A program made the position numbers and the translations under genes. From contig PJRA01000274.1 of the NCBI GenBank assembly GCA_016987375.1, positions 588,596-652,595 of the forward strand: a stretch of 64,000 bases of DNA, read 5' to 3'. Below are positions 25,027 through 36,804 of this stretch, one piece after another (position 1 is the first letter of the stretch; every line of letters begins with the position of its first letter). The stretch comes from Brachionus koreanus. Taxonomy: Eukaryota > Rotifera > Eurotatoria > Ploima > Brachionidae. A model generated the notes under the pieces. That model worked only from the letters and a program-made list of their open reading frames with translations. It was not told the origin of the DNA and ran no database searches.

Positions 25027-25606
25027 TTTGAGTCTAATAAACTCTGTCAGATTCAATCAACCTTAATAATTTTTGTTTTAAATTAGAGCTGAGAAATTCT
25101 TCTTCACAATTTTTGGGAAAAATTTTATTTATTTATTTAAGTTATATGAGTTTAAATTTTAAAAATATTAGAAATAAGAAAAAATTGTCTGCGTTTACGG
25201 TTCATGATTTGGGGCATTTTGAAAATAATGGAAAAAAATTTTCACAAAACTACTTCCACATTTATTCTATTTTTATATATTTTTTATGACTAATAAATAG
25301 ATACATGTGACAATTTAATTTTTTTTATGTGGTATTTAAAAAAATATGTGACATTTTAATATATTCTCTTTTCAAAAATGAAAAGATTTTTTTTACTCGA
25401 ACGATAGAAAATATTTTTTCAAAATTTTGAAATTCAAATGAATCAAAAGTTAGTTTAAAAAAAAAACTATTCAATTAGAAGCCTAAATTTTGAACTTAGG
25501 AAAACAAGATTCATTTATTTTTAACTTCAATGGTTTTATTTTGAGTAATATTAGAGAAAATTGTTATGCAATTTGAAAATATTCAAAAAGTCCTTATTTG
25601 ATTTAG

Positions 25607-27965
25607 TCACTTTATTTTTTTTAGCAATTTAATTACATAATTAAACATTTGAAAAAAACTCTTGGTTTGAGCGATATGAGCAAAAACTTCGATAAGCCAA
25701 TCGAACGTGCTAGTCTCGAGACCGAGAACATATCTACCTCTGAGCTTTATAGGTTCTATATTTGCAGACACAAATTCTCTAAAGCTTTTTGATTTAAAGC
25801 TTCTAAGACCGATTATATTCAATTTTTCTGAAGTCAAATATGGCTCAATTGTTTTGCCGGAAACATTCTCCAAATTATACTTAACACTTTTTGATATGAA
25901 AAACAAACTAGTATTTATGTCTAAATTGTTCATTTCACTTTCAATAGATTCTATATCGTGTTCTAAAGGAGCATTTAACGTTGATATAATATCATTTCTT
26001 CTATACTGTGCTAAATATTATTTTTAAAATAACTTACATTTTTCTTTTATTTTAAAGCAAACAAATAAAATGAATACCTAGATATTTTTTTGTTTTTAAT
26101 TTATGTCTTTGCTTGAAATTGTTTATTTTCAAAGACTTAAGATCTTCGACTGTAAGCGCTTTTTCAAACTCACTAAAAAATAGAATTCTATTCAAAAAGC
26201 AAAAAATTCCAAATTACCATCCGAATAGATCTTTTTCAACATTTGCTAATCTATTTTGCATTATTAAAATCCATTGTTCTAGCTCAAAAATATTTTCTTT
26301 ATCTAAAAACGTTTTATTTTTTTCCTCATGATCAAAAAAAAACAAAACCACAAATGAAACCAGAATATAAGAAAGTGCAATAGCCTCTATATTTTCGTAT
26401 TGAGCTTCTTTAATGCTAAATTTATCAATAGGCATCTCTTTTTCCATTAATAAGTCAACAATGGAAATCAATTGATCTTTAGAATGGGTGAAAAATTCAA
26501 ACATAAATGATTTAAAAAAAAAGATACTCGGTAAATTTAAATCAAGCAAATAACGATAAGATACTCTTCTCAATTCAATTAGTTCGATTTCATCTATTTC
26601 AAGATATTTTCCAAGTTTTGATGTTAAATATCTTAAATAATCTGCTTTTGGAACAGACTTAAATAATTTGAAAAATATTTATAGTAACTCTATAAATAAA
26701 CTTGAAAATACTATATTATTAAACATAGAAGAATCTTCTTTGTATTTGAATTCCATGTAATCTGGAAGCACATCGTCTATATTCAAATATGACACTTTTC
26801 CATCATATATTAATCTTTTAATAATTAGAAAAAAAATTATTTGATTTATCAATGGCACCTTGAAAAATTAAAAAGATACCTAATTAAATCAGTTATCAAA
26901 AATTGACTTTTAATTAAAAGTAAACCTAAATTCAGCAAAGCTAAAGTATGTGGCATTCTAATAATTTCAAATTTTGTTAAAAGCTTAAATAACATTTTTA
27001 AAATAAATATTCTAATTTTGATTTTAATTTCAATATTGATTACAATATTATTTCCATCGTTTGATAGATTATTAGAATTTTCTGATTCATCCTCAGTTAA
27101 ATTTTCTTCGTTTTGGATCGTTTCTTCATCAGACTCCAGAGTATCTTGATCATTTTCGATTTTTGTATCGATAACCATTTTACAATCTTCAGCATTTATT
27201 TCACTTTCACTAGTCATGCCAAAATCGAAGCTTTCATTCACTATTTGTTCATTTTTTATCTTTTCTTCATTTTTAGAATGATTCAAATCAAGATGATAAA
27301 TTTCAAAAAAAAATTTATCTCTTTAAAAAAAAACATAAAAAATTAAGAAAATTTTTTCAATTATATTTTTTGTTAATTACCTTTTCCATTTTACATTTTT
27401 TAAATTTATTTGCTCACTTTCATTCTCAACAAAAGCTATTTCTAATTTTCTTAAATACTTAATCCACAATTTCAAAACAACCTCCTTGATGGAGTCAATT
27501 TTAATTTGTTAAAATAGTACTTTAAATACATTACTTTAATTATTGGACTAACGCCATTTTTTATTAGGTCATCACATTGTCTCTTGAGTAAGCGATTGTA
27601 AACCTCAAAAGTGGAAAAATTTCGTTCAATAGAATTTTCTTTAAAAAACTTCAAATCAAATACAGTTAAAAAAAATGTTTTTTTATGGAACCTATTTCAG
27701 CAAATTTTTCTTTTTGGCTGACTTTGGTTTCTTTGATTGGAAAAGGTTGATTTGAGTTTCCAGTCACCGCCAATTCTTCATCACTTAGTTCAATATCACA
27801 AACATTCTGTTAGCATACATATTAATTTATATTAAAAAAAAATTATGATTGAGAATGAAAAATAAGACAAACTCTCGATTGATTGCCGCACACACAGCAA
27901 TAATAAAATCCATCTATATTTTCAAAACTATCACTCTCACATATTGAACAAATAATTTTGGGCAT
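25607..27965 (-). CDS. TAF1B: TAF1B/Rrn7-like RNA polymerase I initiation factor
   Basis: Nine exons (minus): 27965-27873, 27806-27692, 27638-27535, 27484-27381, 27320-26880, 26814-26712, 26657-26218, 26172-26078, 26010-25607. Phases agree, giving 632 aa (human 588). The N terminus is a zinc ribbon with C6-x2-C9 and C23-x2-C26. Cyclin-fold landmarks follow: 'KEVVLKLWIKYLRKLEIAF', an acidic linker, then 'RMPHTLALLNLGLLL' (human 'TMPQTLAFCYLSLLW') and 'FLITDLIRLIYDGKVSYLN'. TAF1B is the TFIIB-like subunit of SL1 that positions Pol I at rDNA promoters in the nucleolus. The donor after exon 6 (GTATTTTC) is weak, so that junction is the least certain. The gene is head-to-head with TIMM23, 246 bp apart. 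Confidence 0.85.
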
Positions 27966-28211
27966 TTTGATTTTATAGAATAAATGAATAATTTAAATTT
28001 TATAATTAGAAAATGAAAATATAAATTTATATTTGCAATTTTTTTAAATGAGATTTTTCAATAATAAAACATCTAAAAAGCTGCATGTACAAATGATGAA
28101 ATATTAAGAACTTAATAATATTTAATTTTTTTAAATTCAAAATTTTTTATCGTTACCAAGAAAAATTAATATTATCTAAATTGACTTTTTTAAATCCCTT
28201 TAGATAAAAAA
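27966..28211. promoter_or_regulatory. Bidirectional promoter between TAF1B and TIMM23
   Basis: The start codons of two divergent genes are only 246 bp apart, so both promoters must overlap in this interval or in each other's transcript. No specific factor site can be named from sequence alone. Confidence 0.55.
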
Positions 28212-28969
28212 ATGCAAGATCGACTCGATACTGGTATCAACAAAACATCTGGTGCTGTTTTTTCTTCACCGTATTTAAACTTTGATCCTTCAATTCTTAA
28301 CCCAGTAATTTTTTAGAATTAAAAAAAAGATGATTTAAATAATAATTAAAAAATAGGCAGGGAGCTCTCAATTTATCATTCCTGAGGGTCAAGGAGAACA
28401 TAGAGGAAAAATGGAAATGGCATTTTTCACAATCGGTTCATCAGTATGTGCTGGTGGATTTCTTGGAGGTTTGAATGGACTCCTAACTGGATTTAGGGAA
28501 ACAAAAAATCTATCCGGAAATATTAGATACTCTCAGTTGGTATCAATTTTTATGCATTCATAAGGCTAATTTTTATTTTTAGAATTATGAATTTTTCGAT
28601 CAAAAAAGGCTCGTTGTTATCACAAACAGTGGGATCTTGGGGTAAAAAAAATAAAAATTAATGATTTTGCTTATTCTCATTTTTTAAGCTCTGATGTTTA
28701 GCTTGTATGATACTATATTAAGTAACGTAAGAGAAGTTGATGATGAATTAAACGTAGCAGCATCTGGACTATTGACAGGTTTTTGAATAATTGCGTAAAA
28801 TAATATTGAGATTCATTTTTATACCAATTTAGGTGCAACATATGGCGCTCCTTATGGTCTAAGACGAGTTGCTAAAAATGGTCTCATCGGTTTAGGATGT
28901 ACTCTAGCTTATCTTGCATATACAAGACGGGATAAACTAAATGCTTTAGTAAAAAATCCAAGTTTTTGA
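28212..28969 (+). CDS. TIMM23: Mitochondrial import channel subunit TIM23
   Basis: Five exons: 28212-28304, 28357-28535, 28583-28641, 28689-28778, 28833-28969, with 40-60 bp introns. Phases agree, giving 185 aa (human 209). 'SSPYLNFDPSIL' and 'EMAFFTIGSSVCAGGFLGGL' match the Tim23 N-terminal block (human 'SPYLNVDP', 'ELAFFTIGGCCMTG'). 'DDELNVAASGLLTG' and 'GLRRVAKNGLIGLG' complete the Tim17/22/23 four-helix domain. It forms the presequence translocase channel of the inner membrane with TIM17. The second intron donor is GTTGGT, which is atypical but is the only phase-compatible choice. Confidence 0.92.
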
Positions 28970-29111
28970 ATTATTTTTTATAAATATAAATAAATCTTTT
29001 AGAAAATTAAACCATAATTTTAATCTTACTTGATATTTTTTATCGGTATGATAGTCGAGGTAATTTAGAAATAAAACATTAGGTTAATAATTAAAGAAAA
29101 AAGCTTTGAAA

Positions 29112-29528
29112 ATGACTTACAAAATGGTATTTGTAATTAATGCATCTTTAAAAATGTCTTGTGGAAAGATTGCTTGTCAAACAGCCCATACAGCTGTTTC
29201 GCTATTTATAAAAGCAAAAAAATCCTCAAAGAAGAACATAATTTTTTTAAATGAAGTTGATTCTTGGCTATTAACAGGTCAACCAAAAGTTGTTCTTAAA
29301 GGTTTAAATGAAATAATGCTGTTGGATCTTGAAAAGCAAGCGAAGCAGGCTAATCTTTTATTTCATTCTACTCGTGATGCTGGCAGAACTCAGATTGAAT
29401 CAGGATCTTTAACATGTCTTGGTAAAATAAACAAAAATAATACATAAGAATAATCAGTTTTTTTTAAAGGAATATTTGGTATAAATGAAGAGTTAGACAA
29501 AATAACAGGAAAATTGAACTTATTTTAA
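29112..29528 (+). CDS. PTRH2: Peptidyl-tRNA hydrolase 2
   Basis: Two exons, 29112-29421 and 29470-29528, give 122 aa. 'YKMVFVINASLKMSCGKIA' is followed by 'CQTAHTAVS', 'GQPKVVLKGLNE' and 'RDAGRTQIESGS', the complete set of PTH2-family blocks, including the GKxAxQxxH segment and the RDAGRTQI loop of the active site. PTH2 enzymes release peptides from peptidyl-tRNA. Human PTRH2 carries an N-terminal membrane anchor for the mitochondrial outer membrane; here the protein starts directly at the catalytic domain, so a cytosolic form is likely (inference). The start is the first ATG. Confidence 0.93.
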
Positions 29529-31035
29529 ATACTAATTAAAATTCCTATGCACCAAAAATAAATCAAAAAATATCTTTAATAAAATCAAATGGAAAATATT
29601 TCAAATTTATTTCTTCAAAAAGATTTTTTTCTCACAAATTTCCATGAAATAAAATACAATTATTAAGAAAAATGAAACTTATAATACATTTTCTTAAGGT
29701 TATAACAAAGTAAGCATGTAGCATTTTTTTACAATTTTCAATCAAATTTTCTTCAATACAGAAATATTATCCCACTTAAAGATCAATTGATATTTGAGAA
29801 ATTTAGTTAGTATAACACAATTTTTAAGTTTTTCACAAAATTTTATTTGAATAACCATAAAAATAAAAAAAAACATTTTTTTATTGTTTGACGCCAATTT
29901 GATTAAAATGACAAAAAAAATAAAAATCTTTTTTTTTCTTATGCCACTAAATTTTTTAATGTTTTTTACATTTGGAAAATTCTAGTATCGTATTTTCATC
30001 ATTTGCACGCCACATTGATCACACAATTTTGCTTGTTAGTCAATTACTTATACATTGTTTGCCTCCAATCTTATTCGCTTTTAAACTTGTTTTTCTTCTA
30101 TGTTTGCAGTTTTAGACATGTATATCGCTGTTGGCAAGTCTATTTGTTGTATGAAAACACTAAGAAATGTTATCAAAATGATGATTTTTAATTAACCTTT
30201 TAAATTCATCTCACTCACATTCATGGACTTTGTTTTAAATTAGAATTCAATTTTAATAAAAAGTGATGCTATAATCAAACATGTATAAAGATATAAAAAT
30301 TAGTGCTTTTTTATTTAATAAGGAAAAATTTTTCAAAATAAATGCATAATTTTGAGTCATCAATTGATAGTTTAGGTTCAATTGAGAATGAAAAAATGGA
30401 TCTGATGGAAAAACAAAAACAATGTTCAATTATTTTAAAAAATAAAAATATACATTTTTTTCATATTTATTTCATATTCATTTTTTTCATTATTTTTTTT
30501 TTTAAATTTGTTTTAATAAAATAAAAACTTAAAAAAAATATTTTATCTAATTCGAATGTAAAGAAGTTCGGTAATAATGAACCGTTTTTTCCTCCATTGA
30601 CTTCATTATAACCGTTCTTTACTATGAATTGTATTTAAGTGCTAAAAATATTAAAAATTCAAGAAATAAAAGTAAAAATTAATTATTTAAAAATTCAATT
30701 TAATTTCAAATTTTAGATTGTTTGCTTGGTAAACGAAAACATTTTTTTTAATTTTGATAATAGTAACAACATTTTCAGCAATTTTTTAGTTGAAACTTAA
30801 TTCATCAATATTCAGCTGTAAAAAATGTAAGGTTTAATTTGCCAAGTAAATTAAAAATATTCTAAAAAATAATCCTAAGCTTAATGAATAAATAATAAAT
30901 ATTACTTATACAAATTTATTTTTCCGAAAGAAAAATAATTTTCATTAATCATAAGAAAATAATTATCAACTGGTTAAAATCTTGACAAATTAAAACTAAT
31001 GTCGAGATAACGTTTAGCGTGTTTTTCATAATAAA
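29529..31035. other. Intergenic region between PTRH2 and NOX-A
   Basis: About 1.5 kb of A+T-rich DNA. A short open frame at 30342 has a plausible first 30 codons (ESSIDSLGSIENEKMD) but then runs into poly-T hydrophobic translation, and I do not accept it as a gene. Nothing else was seen. Confidence 0.55.
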
Positions 31036-33008
31036 ATGATAGTACAAGCTTTAAAAAATATTAAGCTTTTAAAAAATGAAATACCAAGATATCTGATACT
31101 TGTAGGTATACCTATTGTTTATAAAATTTAAACTTTTTTTTATTTTTTTAAAGGGTGTCTGGCTACTGATAAACCTAATTGCTTTTCTTGTGGTTTACTT
31201 CAGTTTTCATAATTCGCTAAAATATTTCTATCTTAGAAAAATAGTTCAAGTAAAACTAAAATTTTAGTTGTTAATTGAAAGAAAAGAAAACAAAAATAAA
31301 TTTTTTCTAGGACGGAATAAGTTGGTCAAGAGCATCGGCCTTTTGCATAAACCTAAATGCAGCTATTATTCTTCTTTTAGTCTGTAGAAACTCAATTACT
31401 TACCTTCGATCATTTATGGTAACAAATTAGTAAAAAATTTAATTAAATTAAACATTTTTTCTTAAATTTTTACTTTAAGTGCTGTTCGCCAAATGTTGTC
31501 AGAGTAATTGATAAACACGTGTCTTTCCATAGATACGCAGCATATCTGATTTTCTTTTTCACAAGTTTATACTTTATTTAAATTCAATTAAATAATCTAA
31601 TCTAATTTAAATAGTTATTCACACAATTGGTCATGTACATAATGTTGAAAATTTTGTTGAGGCCAAAAACGCTAAATTCAAACCATTTGAAAAAAACACA
31701 AATCAAGAAGATTTGTCTGGCTTGTTTTCAACTCTGAGCTTATTGAATAAGCGGCCAAATGGTACATTTTTAAACCCGGTTGATACTGAAAATGCTGTTC
31801 CAGTTTTCGAAGTATTCAAGCTTCTAGCTGGAGTAAGTGGAATAATAATGTGCTTGTCCCTCAGTCTACTAGCTTCAACTTCATCAGAAAATATTAGAAA
31901 GTCTTTCTACAATCTTTTTTGGTATTCACACCAAATTTTTGCTCTAGTTTTCATGCTTTTTTTCTGTATACATGGGGCTCAACGTATCGTGAAAATTCAG
32001 ACAAATATTAAAACCCATAATCCTCAGCAATGTTACTTGATTTACTCAGAATGGCCTGTAAAAACTGAAACCAAGCAATGTGATATACCTGAATTTGAAG
32101 GGTTTACACCAGTTTCGTGGATTTGGGTTCTGCCGTCAATAATTCTTTATCTTCTAGAGCGTTTAATTAGATTTATTCGGAGTCTTAGAAAATTCAAGTT
32201 AGCTAGATTTATTAAACATCCTTCAAACGTAATTGAATTGCAAATAGATAAAATGAATAGAATTAAATACCGAGCTGGTCAATATGTATTTTTGAACTTG
32301 AGTGAAATATCTTTTTTTGAATGGCATCCATTTACAATTACATCTGCTCCTGATGATCAATATTTAAGTGTTCATATTAGATGTACTGGAGATTGGACAA
32401 GCAAACTGAGTAGCAAGATTGAGCAAGAAAAATCGATAGGTTTTAGCGTTGATGGCCCGTTTGGTTCATGTGCTGAAGATGTTTTTAAATATGAAACAGT
32501 TGTGTTGATTGGAGCTGGAATTGGCGTTACTCCGTACGCTTCAATTCTAAAGCATATTTGGTACATATTAAGTACAAGTCATCAAAATACAGCGACACTG
32601 CAGAAGGTTTATTTTTTTTGGGTTAGTTCAACTATTGATTCATTTGAATGGTTCGGAAGTTTATTGCAAGATTTGGAGAACAGCATAAAAAGAAGTAATC
32701 GGCCAGATTTACTTGATTACAGAATATATTTAACTAGAGGTTGGAGTCTTAAACAAGCAAAAGAAATAGCTATTAACAATGATCAGGAATATGATCTTTT
32801 CACCGGTCTCAGTCAGAAGACTAATTACGGTAGGCCGAATTTCGATTTGTTTTTTAAAGAGCTTTCAAATTTGGAAAACAATACATTGAAAAAAAAGTGT
32901 GGTGTTTTTTTTTGTGGACCATCTCAAATGTCCAAAGATCTTCACATTATTTGTAATAAACACTCAAATCAATCTATTTCTTTTATTTATAACAAGGAAA
33001 GCTTTTAG
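31036..33008 (+). CDS. NADPH oxidase, NOX2-type (copy A)
   Basis: Five exons: 31036-31101, 31154-31249, 31311-31418, 31480-31564, 31615-33008. Phases agree, giving 582 aa (human NOX2 570). Six N-terminal membrane helices carry the haem ligands: H107 and H121 ('SFHRYAA', 'IHTIGH'), 14 apart as in NOX2, then 'WYSHQ' and 'CIHGAQ'. FAD binding is shown by 'WHPFTITSAPDD', NADPH binding by 'GAGIGVTPYASIL', and the C terminus by 'CGPSQMSK' and a terminal 'NKESF'. The enzyme passes electrons from cytosolic NADPH across the membrane to O2, making superoxide. There is no EF hand or peroxidase domain, so it is neither NOX5 nor DUOX. Copy B lies 4.4 kb downstream. Confidence 0.95.
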
Positions 33009-33044
33009 ATTTTATTTTTATTTTTAAATTTTAAGAATTTGGTT

Positions 33045-34250
33045 TACTCATTTGTTATAAAAATTATTTGTTTAATTTTTAAGATTTTTTAATATTTAGC
33101 TTGAGTTTTTTGATAAAAATTTTTATAGAATGGTCTAAAAAACAGCGCTTTTAATTTTCTAAATATTTACAAATAAATTTTTAAAACACTTGATTTATTT
33201 TTCCTCATTCCACTTAGAAGTTTAGAACGATTTCATTTGAATTTATTATATAAATGATTTCGTTTGACAAAATTTTTTCCGAAAAAATTCTCAATTTCTT
33301 TTTTTTTTCAATTCTCGATCAGAAAACGTGTCGATAGAGTGGTAAAATCGTTTCATAAAATTCTGAGATATATAAGCTTAAAAAAGATATACTTTATATC
33401 TCGGCTGTAAAGTTTCCCCCTTGCCAAAAAAATAAATTTTTTTTTTAAAGTCAAAGTCAAGGAATATTTTTATTTTTAAAATTCTTTTTTCTTAATTTTT
33501 TCAACTTCAAAATATTTAAAATTTATTATTTTTATTATTAAATTTTTATAACTCATTTAAAGTGCTATAACAAAAAAACTTATTTTAAAAAATTTTATGA
33601 AAAAGTTTCGAATTTACCAGTTGTTTGTTCATTCTGTGTTGGTACCTGCATAAAATGGTCCTTGATGGACAAGAACAGCTCATTGAAATGCAAAGTTTGT
33701 TAGGATTTTACCATTTTATCTTACTTAATCATCGTTATCTCGTTATCAGTCTTACTCATTTCTTGTCCATTAATTTTAAAATTAATATCGATATGTTTGT
33801 TGCTAAATACCAAATACTTACATTTAACAACATTGAAATTCATCATCCAGCCCTCGACCCATCTCACTAGACAGTCGACTTTTTCTTGTAATGTTTTAAG
33901 ATATAATGCATTTCGACAGCTTTTGTCGGACTGTCAAAGAGCTTAGCAAAATCCAAGAGTGATTTGTGCAACATTTTAAACTTTTATTGTGAAAAATCAT
34001 ATTTTACTGAGTCTACCAAGCCAAAGTTCTTACATTTTTACACAAATTCAATCAATTCAAATGAAATCGTTCTAAATTTCTAAGTGGAATGAGGAAAAAT
34101 AAATCAAGTGTTTTAAAAATTTATTTGTAAATATTTAGAAAATTAAAAGCGCTGTTTTTTAGACCATTCTATAAAAATTTTTTATCAAAAAACTCAAGCT
34201 AAATATTAAAAAATCTTAAAAATTAAACAAATAATTTTTATATATACTTT
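33045..34250. repeat. Large inverted repeat (arms about 190 bp) around a LINE fragment
   Basis: The left arm (about 33045-33242, including 'acagcgcttttaattttcta' and 'cctcattccacttagaa') reappears reverse-complemented at about 34052-34250 ('tagaaaattaaaagcgctgt', 'ttctaagtggaatgagg') with near-perfect identity. The 800-bp interior contains a minus-strand LINE remnant. The word 'atactttatatctcggctg' is also present twice in direct orientation (33390 and 34246). Confidence 0.85.
33600..34000 (-). mobile_element. LINE reverse-transcriptase relic between the inverted arms
   Basis: Minus-strand translation gives 'DFAKLFDSPTKAVEMHYI' and 'VRWVEGWMMNFNVVKCKYLV', followed by 'FKINGQEM'. These are the conserved blocks around 'DFAKAFDSV' and 'W.M.FN..KC' of CR1/Jockey-type LINEs, here brought close together by deletion. 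Frameshifts and stops are present. Confidence 0.65.
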
Positions 34251-34299
34251 ATATCTCGGCTGTAAAGTTTCAGATTCATCTAACCAAAAAAAAATTAAT

Positions 34300-34890
34300 T
34301 TTTTAATAAATCCAACTCGTTTAATTAATAAGTGTGAGAAATATGCTGATGACACTAAAATTTTATCTATCAAGGCTATCAATGATAACTCTTTAATTCA
34401 GAGAGATATTAATTATATCTCAAGTTGATAACTTACTTAGTCTTTGGATTTGAATATCGAAAAATACAGTTAAAAAAATCCCTGTTTTGATTATACAATT
34501 TATTCAGTTTAATTTAACCGAACTAAAAATTAGGCGCTTGAGAGGTGATTTAATTAAATTATTTAAAATAATCAATAGACACGAAATTATTAATTTGAGA
34601 ATGCTATGAATTTTTCTTGTAATCGGAAGTACAATTTGAGAAGACATAATGAATCTATTGCTAAAAAAGTAAAAAAATGCATTAAACGATAAAATTTTTT
34701 TACTAATCCAGTAGTTAATATTTGGAATAGTTTACCTCATCACATCATTTATTCTATATCAATAAACAACTTGAAAGAAACCTGGAAAAATGGCTCAGGA
34801 AACAGTCGAATTTACGCCCATAGCTTCGAGTAAGCTTAAGCCAAAGGGTCGCAATTTCTATCTATTTACTACTACTACTTCTACTAAATT
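34300..34890 (+). mobile_element. LINE 3' end relic
   Basis: Plus-strand frames contain 'NKCEKYADDTKILSIKAI' (the YADDTK catalytic block), then 'RRLRGDLIKLFKIINRHEI' and 'NIWNSLPHHII', ending in 'GSQFLSIYY' beside a (TAC)n-like tail near 34866-34885. This is the order found at the C terminus of CR1/Jockey-type ORF2 with a microsatellite 3' end. Several stops show decay. Confidence 0.7.
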
Positions 34891-35766
34891 TACGTCTGCA
34901 ATAGCTATTTAATTTTAATGATTTTCCCTTGTTGATGATCCCAATTAAGTTTTTAATAAATAATTACTGTCTGATTGCCTGGGTTTGAAATTATCAGGAC
35001 TTTTATGATTTTAGAAAAAAAGTTTTTTTTAAATTTTGAAGATATATGCTTTAATAACGTGCGCTATCAAATAAAAGAGTGAGAGGGAGAAAAAAGATAA
35101 TCATTTCTTCTCTAGTTCTTTATTACTTAATTTTTAAAAAGGAAAACAACAATATTTAAAGTAATCCAGCAAGACTCAGAAGACCGGGGTCGTCTGGAGG
35201 GGGTGTTACAATCCTATTAAATAATAGATAACTTTAAATTTTTTACAACAAAATCATCTTCGTTTGTTAAATTTTTCTTTATTCTATTTTTAGATTTAAA
35301 TTGGAATTTTTTTACTTATACACATATTTCATCAATTATTTTGATTAGTAGTCATAATAAATGTAATTAAATTTAGTCTGACTTGCAAATTGGCATCATA
35401 TAGTGAAATTAAAATTACAATATCTTTTTTTATATCGAAAATATTTTTTAAGAAAAATAATTTCTCATGACTAAAGCTTAGAGAAGAAATATTTTTATTA
35501 GCTAATTTAATATTATATTTTTGAAAATTAAGTCTAGTAATTTTTTTCTAAAAATAAAAAAAAAAAATTATGTGCCAAATTTGAAAAATACGTTTTGTAA
35601 TAAAAAATAGATAGAAATAACTCGTTAAAAATATCATTTATGCGGCTGATAATTTCAATATTCTTTAAGAATCAGAACTAATTTTTAAATAATTAAATTA
35701 ATTAAACTTTTGAAATCCATATAAATTCAAATACAATCTTAATCATTTTTATAACCTTTAAAAAAA

Positions 35767-36804
35767 ATGAATCAACTCAAAACCAATGACTCAATAATTG
35801 CTTATTTTCTCTGGGCGTATAGAACTTCAAATTTATTTCTTTACTTCGCTAATCTTACCATAGTTCCAACAGGTCTATTTTTTAACTTTATTTCCTTTTT
35901 GATATTTTCTAGGAAAGCTTTCAGAACAGGAACTATGGGTTACTTTTTTAAGATTATTTCTATAATGGATTCCATTGTTTTAATCAATTTATTTTTGAGT
36001 TTTTTCTCCCAATCAATTGAAAAAGACATAGTTCTTACCTCAAACTTTTCTTGTAAATTTTTTAATTTGTTTCTAAGAGTATCGTTTCAATCTTCTTCTT
36101 GGCTAAATGTATTAGTAACATTGGACATATTGATTTCAATCAAGTATCATCACAAACAATTCAAATTCAATAAAAATAAGAAAATTCTTACATTGATTTT
36201 AACAACAACTTTTTTACTAATCGTTTTAATCAACTCACCTAATTTGCTAATGAATTTGAGAGTTTATAATTATGAAAATCAAACACTTGATGTATGTACA
36301 TTGGACCGGGTATTAAATAATTATAGAGAAATTGTTCATATCATAATGAGGACAGCACTACCATTCACAATAATGCTTGTAGCAAATATAGATCTAATAA
36401 AGACTGTAAGAAATTCACGACTAAAGCTTAGGAAAGAAAAATCACTGAAAAAAGAATACTATTTTGCTTCATCGTTGATCATAATGAACTCTTATTTTTT
36501 AGCTAATTTGATTCCATTAGAACTTTCGAAAATTTTAGCTGGTATTTTTTCAAGCCAAATTTCCATATTCAGTGGAGTAATAACAATTATCTATTTTGTA
36601 GCAACTTATGTATCAGCTTTTAATCATGTTTTCCCATTTTTTATTAATTTAAAATTTAACAAAATTTTTTACAATGAATTTCGACATTCAATTAATCAAA
36701 TAAAGAGCTTATTAATGGTGAATACATCTGGCAGCAAAGATCTGGTAAACTACAATCCTACAATATACTCAAAAACAAATAGGATTTATTCAATTAATAA
36801 TTAA
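35767..36804 (+). CDS. Rhodopsin-like seven-transmembrane receptor
   Basis: An intronless 345-aa protein with seven hydrophobic segments, the first near residues 25-48 and the last near 255-295. TM1 has 'FNFISFLIFSRKAF' (N-x-x-x-x-x-x-F type), and TM3 is preceded by a Cys ('NFSCKFFN') that can pair with the Cys of the second extracellular loop ('LDVCTLDR'). TM5 contains the expected Pro ('ALPFTIML'). The DRY motif after TM3 is replaced by 'TLDILISIKY', and NPxxY is not clear ('FNHVFPFFI'), as in many invertebrate peptide or chemosensory receptors. The ligand is unknown. It lies between two NADPH oxidase duplicates on the same strand. Confidence 0.8.
   Translation: MNQLKTNDSIIAYFLWAYRTSNLFLYFANLTIVPTGLFFNFISFLIFSRKAFRTGTMGYFFKIISIMDSIVLINLFLSFFSQSIEKDIVLTSNFSCKFFNLFLRVSFQSSSWLNVLVTLDILISIKYHHKQFKFNKNKKILTLILTTTFLLIVLINSPNLLMNLRVYNYENQTLDVCTLDRVLNNYREIVHIIMRTALPFTIMLVANIDLIKTVRNSRLKLRKEKSLKKEYYFASSLIIMNSYFLANLIPLELSKILAGIFSSQISIFSGVITIIYFVATYVSAFNHVFPFFINLKFNKIFYNEFRHSINQIKSLLMVNTSGSKDLVNYNPTIYSKTNRIYSINN

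Larger units (their letters stand above)
24115..25606. other. Intergenic region with repeat B and an assembly gap
   Basis: SLC25A38 and TAF1B are convergent here. The region holds dispersed repeat B, copy 2 (24559-24651), then 375 N (24652-25026), then about 580 bp of A+T-rich sequence with no gene. Open frames running through the Ns are artefacts. Confidence 0.7.
33009..35766. other. Intergenic region packed with LINE relics and a large inverted repeat
   Basis: The region contains two inverted arms (33045-33242 and 34052-34250), a minus-strand LINE piece between them, a plus-strand LINE 3' end to about 34890, and A+T-rich DNA up to the receptor gene. A short GC-richer word (gaccggggtcgtctggaggg, near 35183) is isolated and unexplained. 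Confidence 0.65.

Noticed and set aside
24562..25066. Open frames on both strands across the assembly gap
   Set aside because: Most of their length is N; the flanking part is dispersed repeat B, not a gene.
30003..30524. Short plus-strand open frames downstream of PTRH2
   Set aside because: Hydrophobic, poly-T-derived translations with no recognisable domain or splice partner.
33625..33870. 81-codon plus-strand open frame between NOX-A and the receptor
   Set aside because: It is the reverse complement of a LINE reverse-transcriptase relic, which is the meaningful strand.
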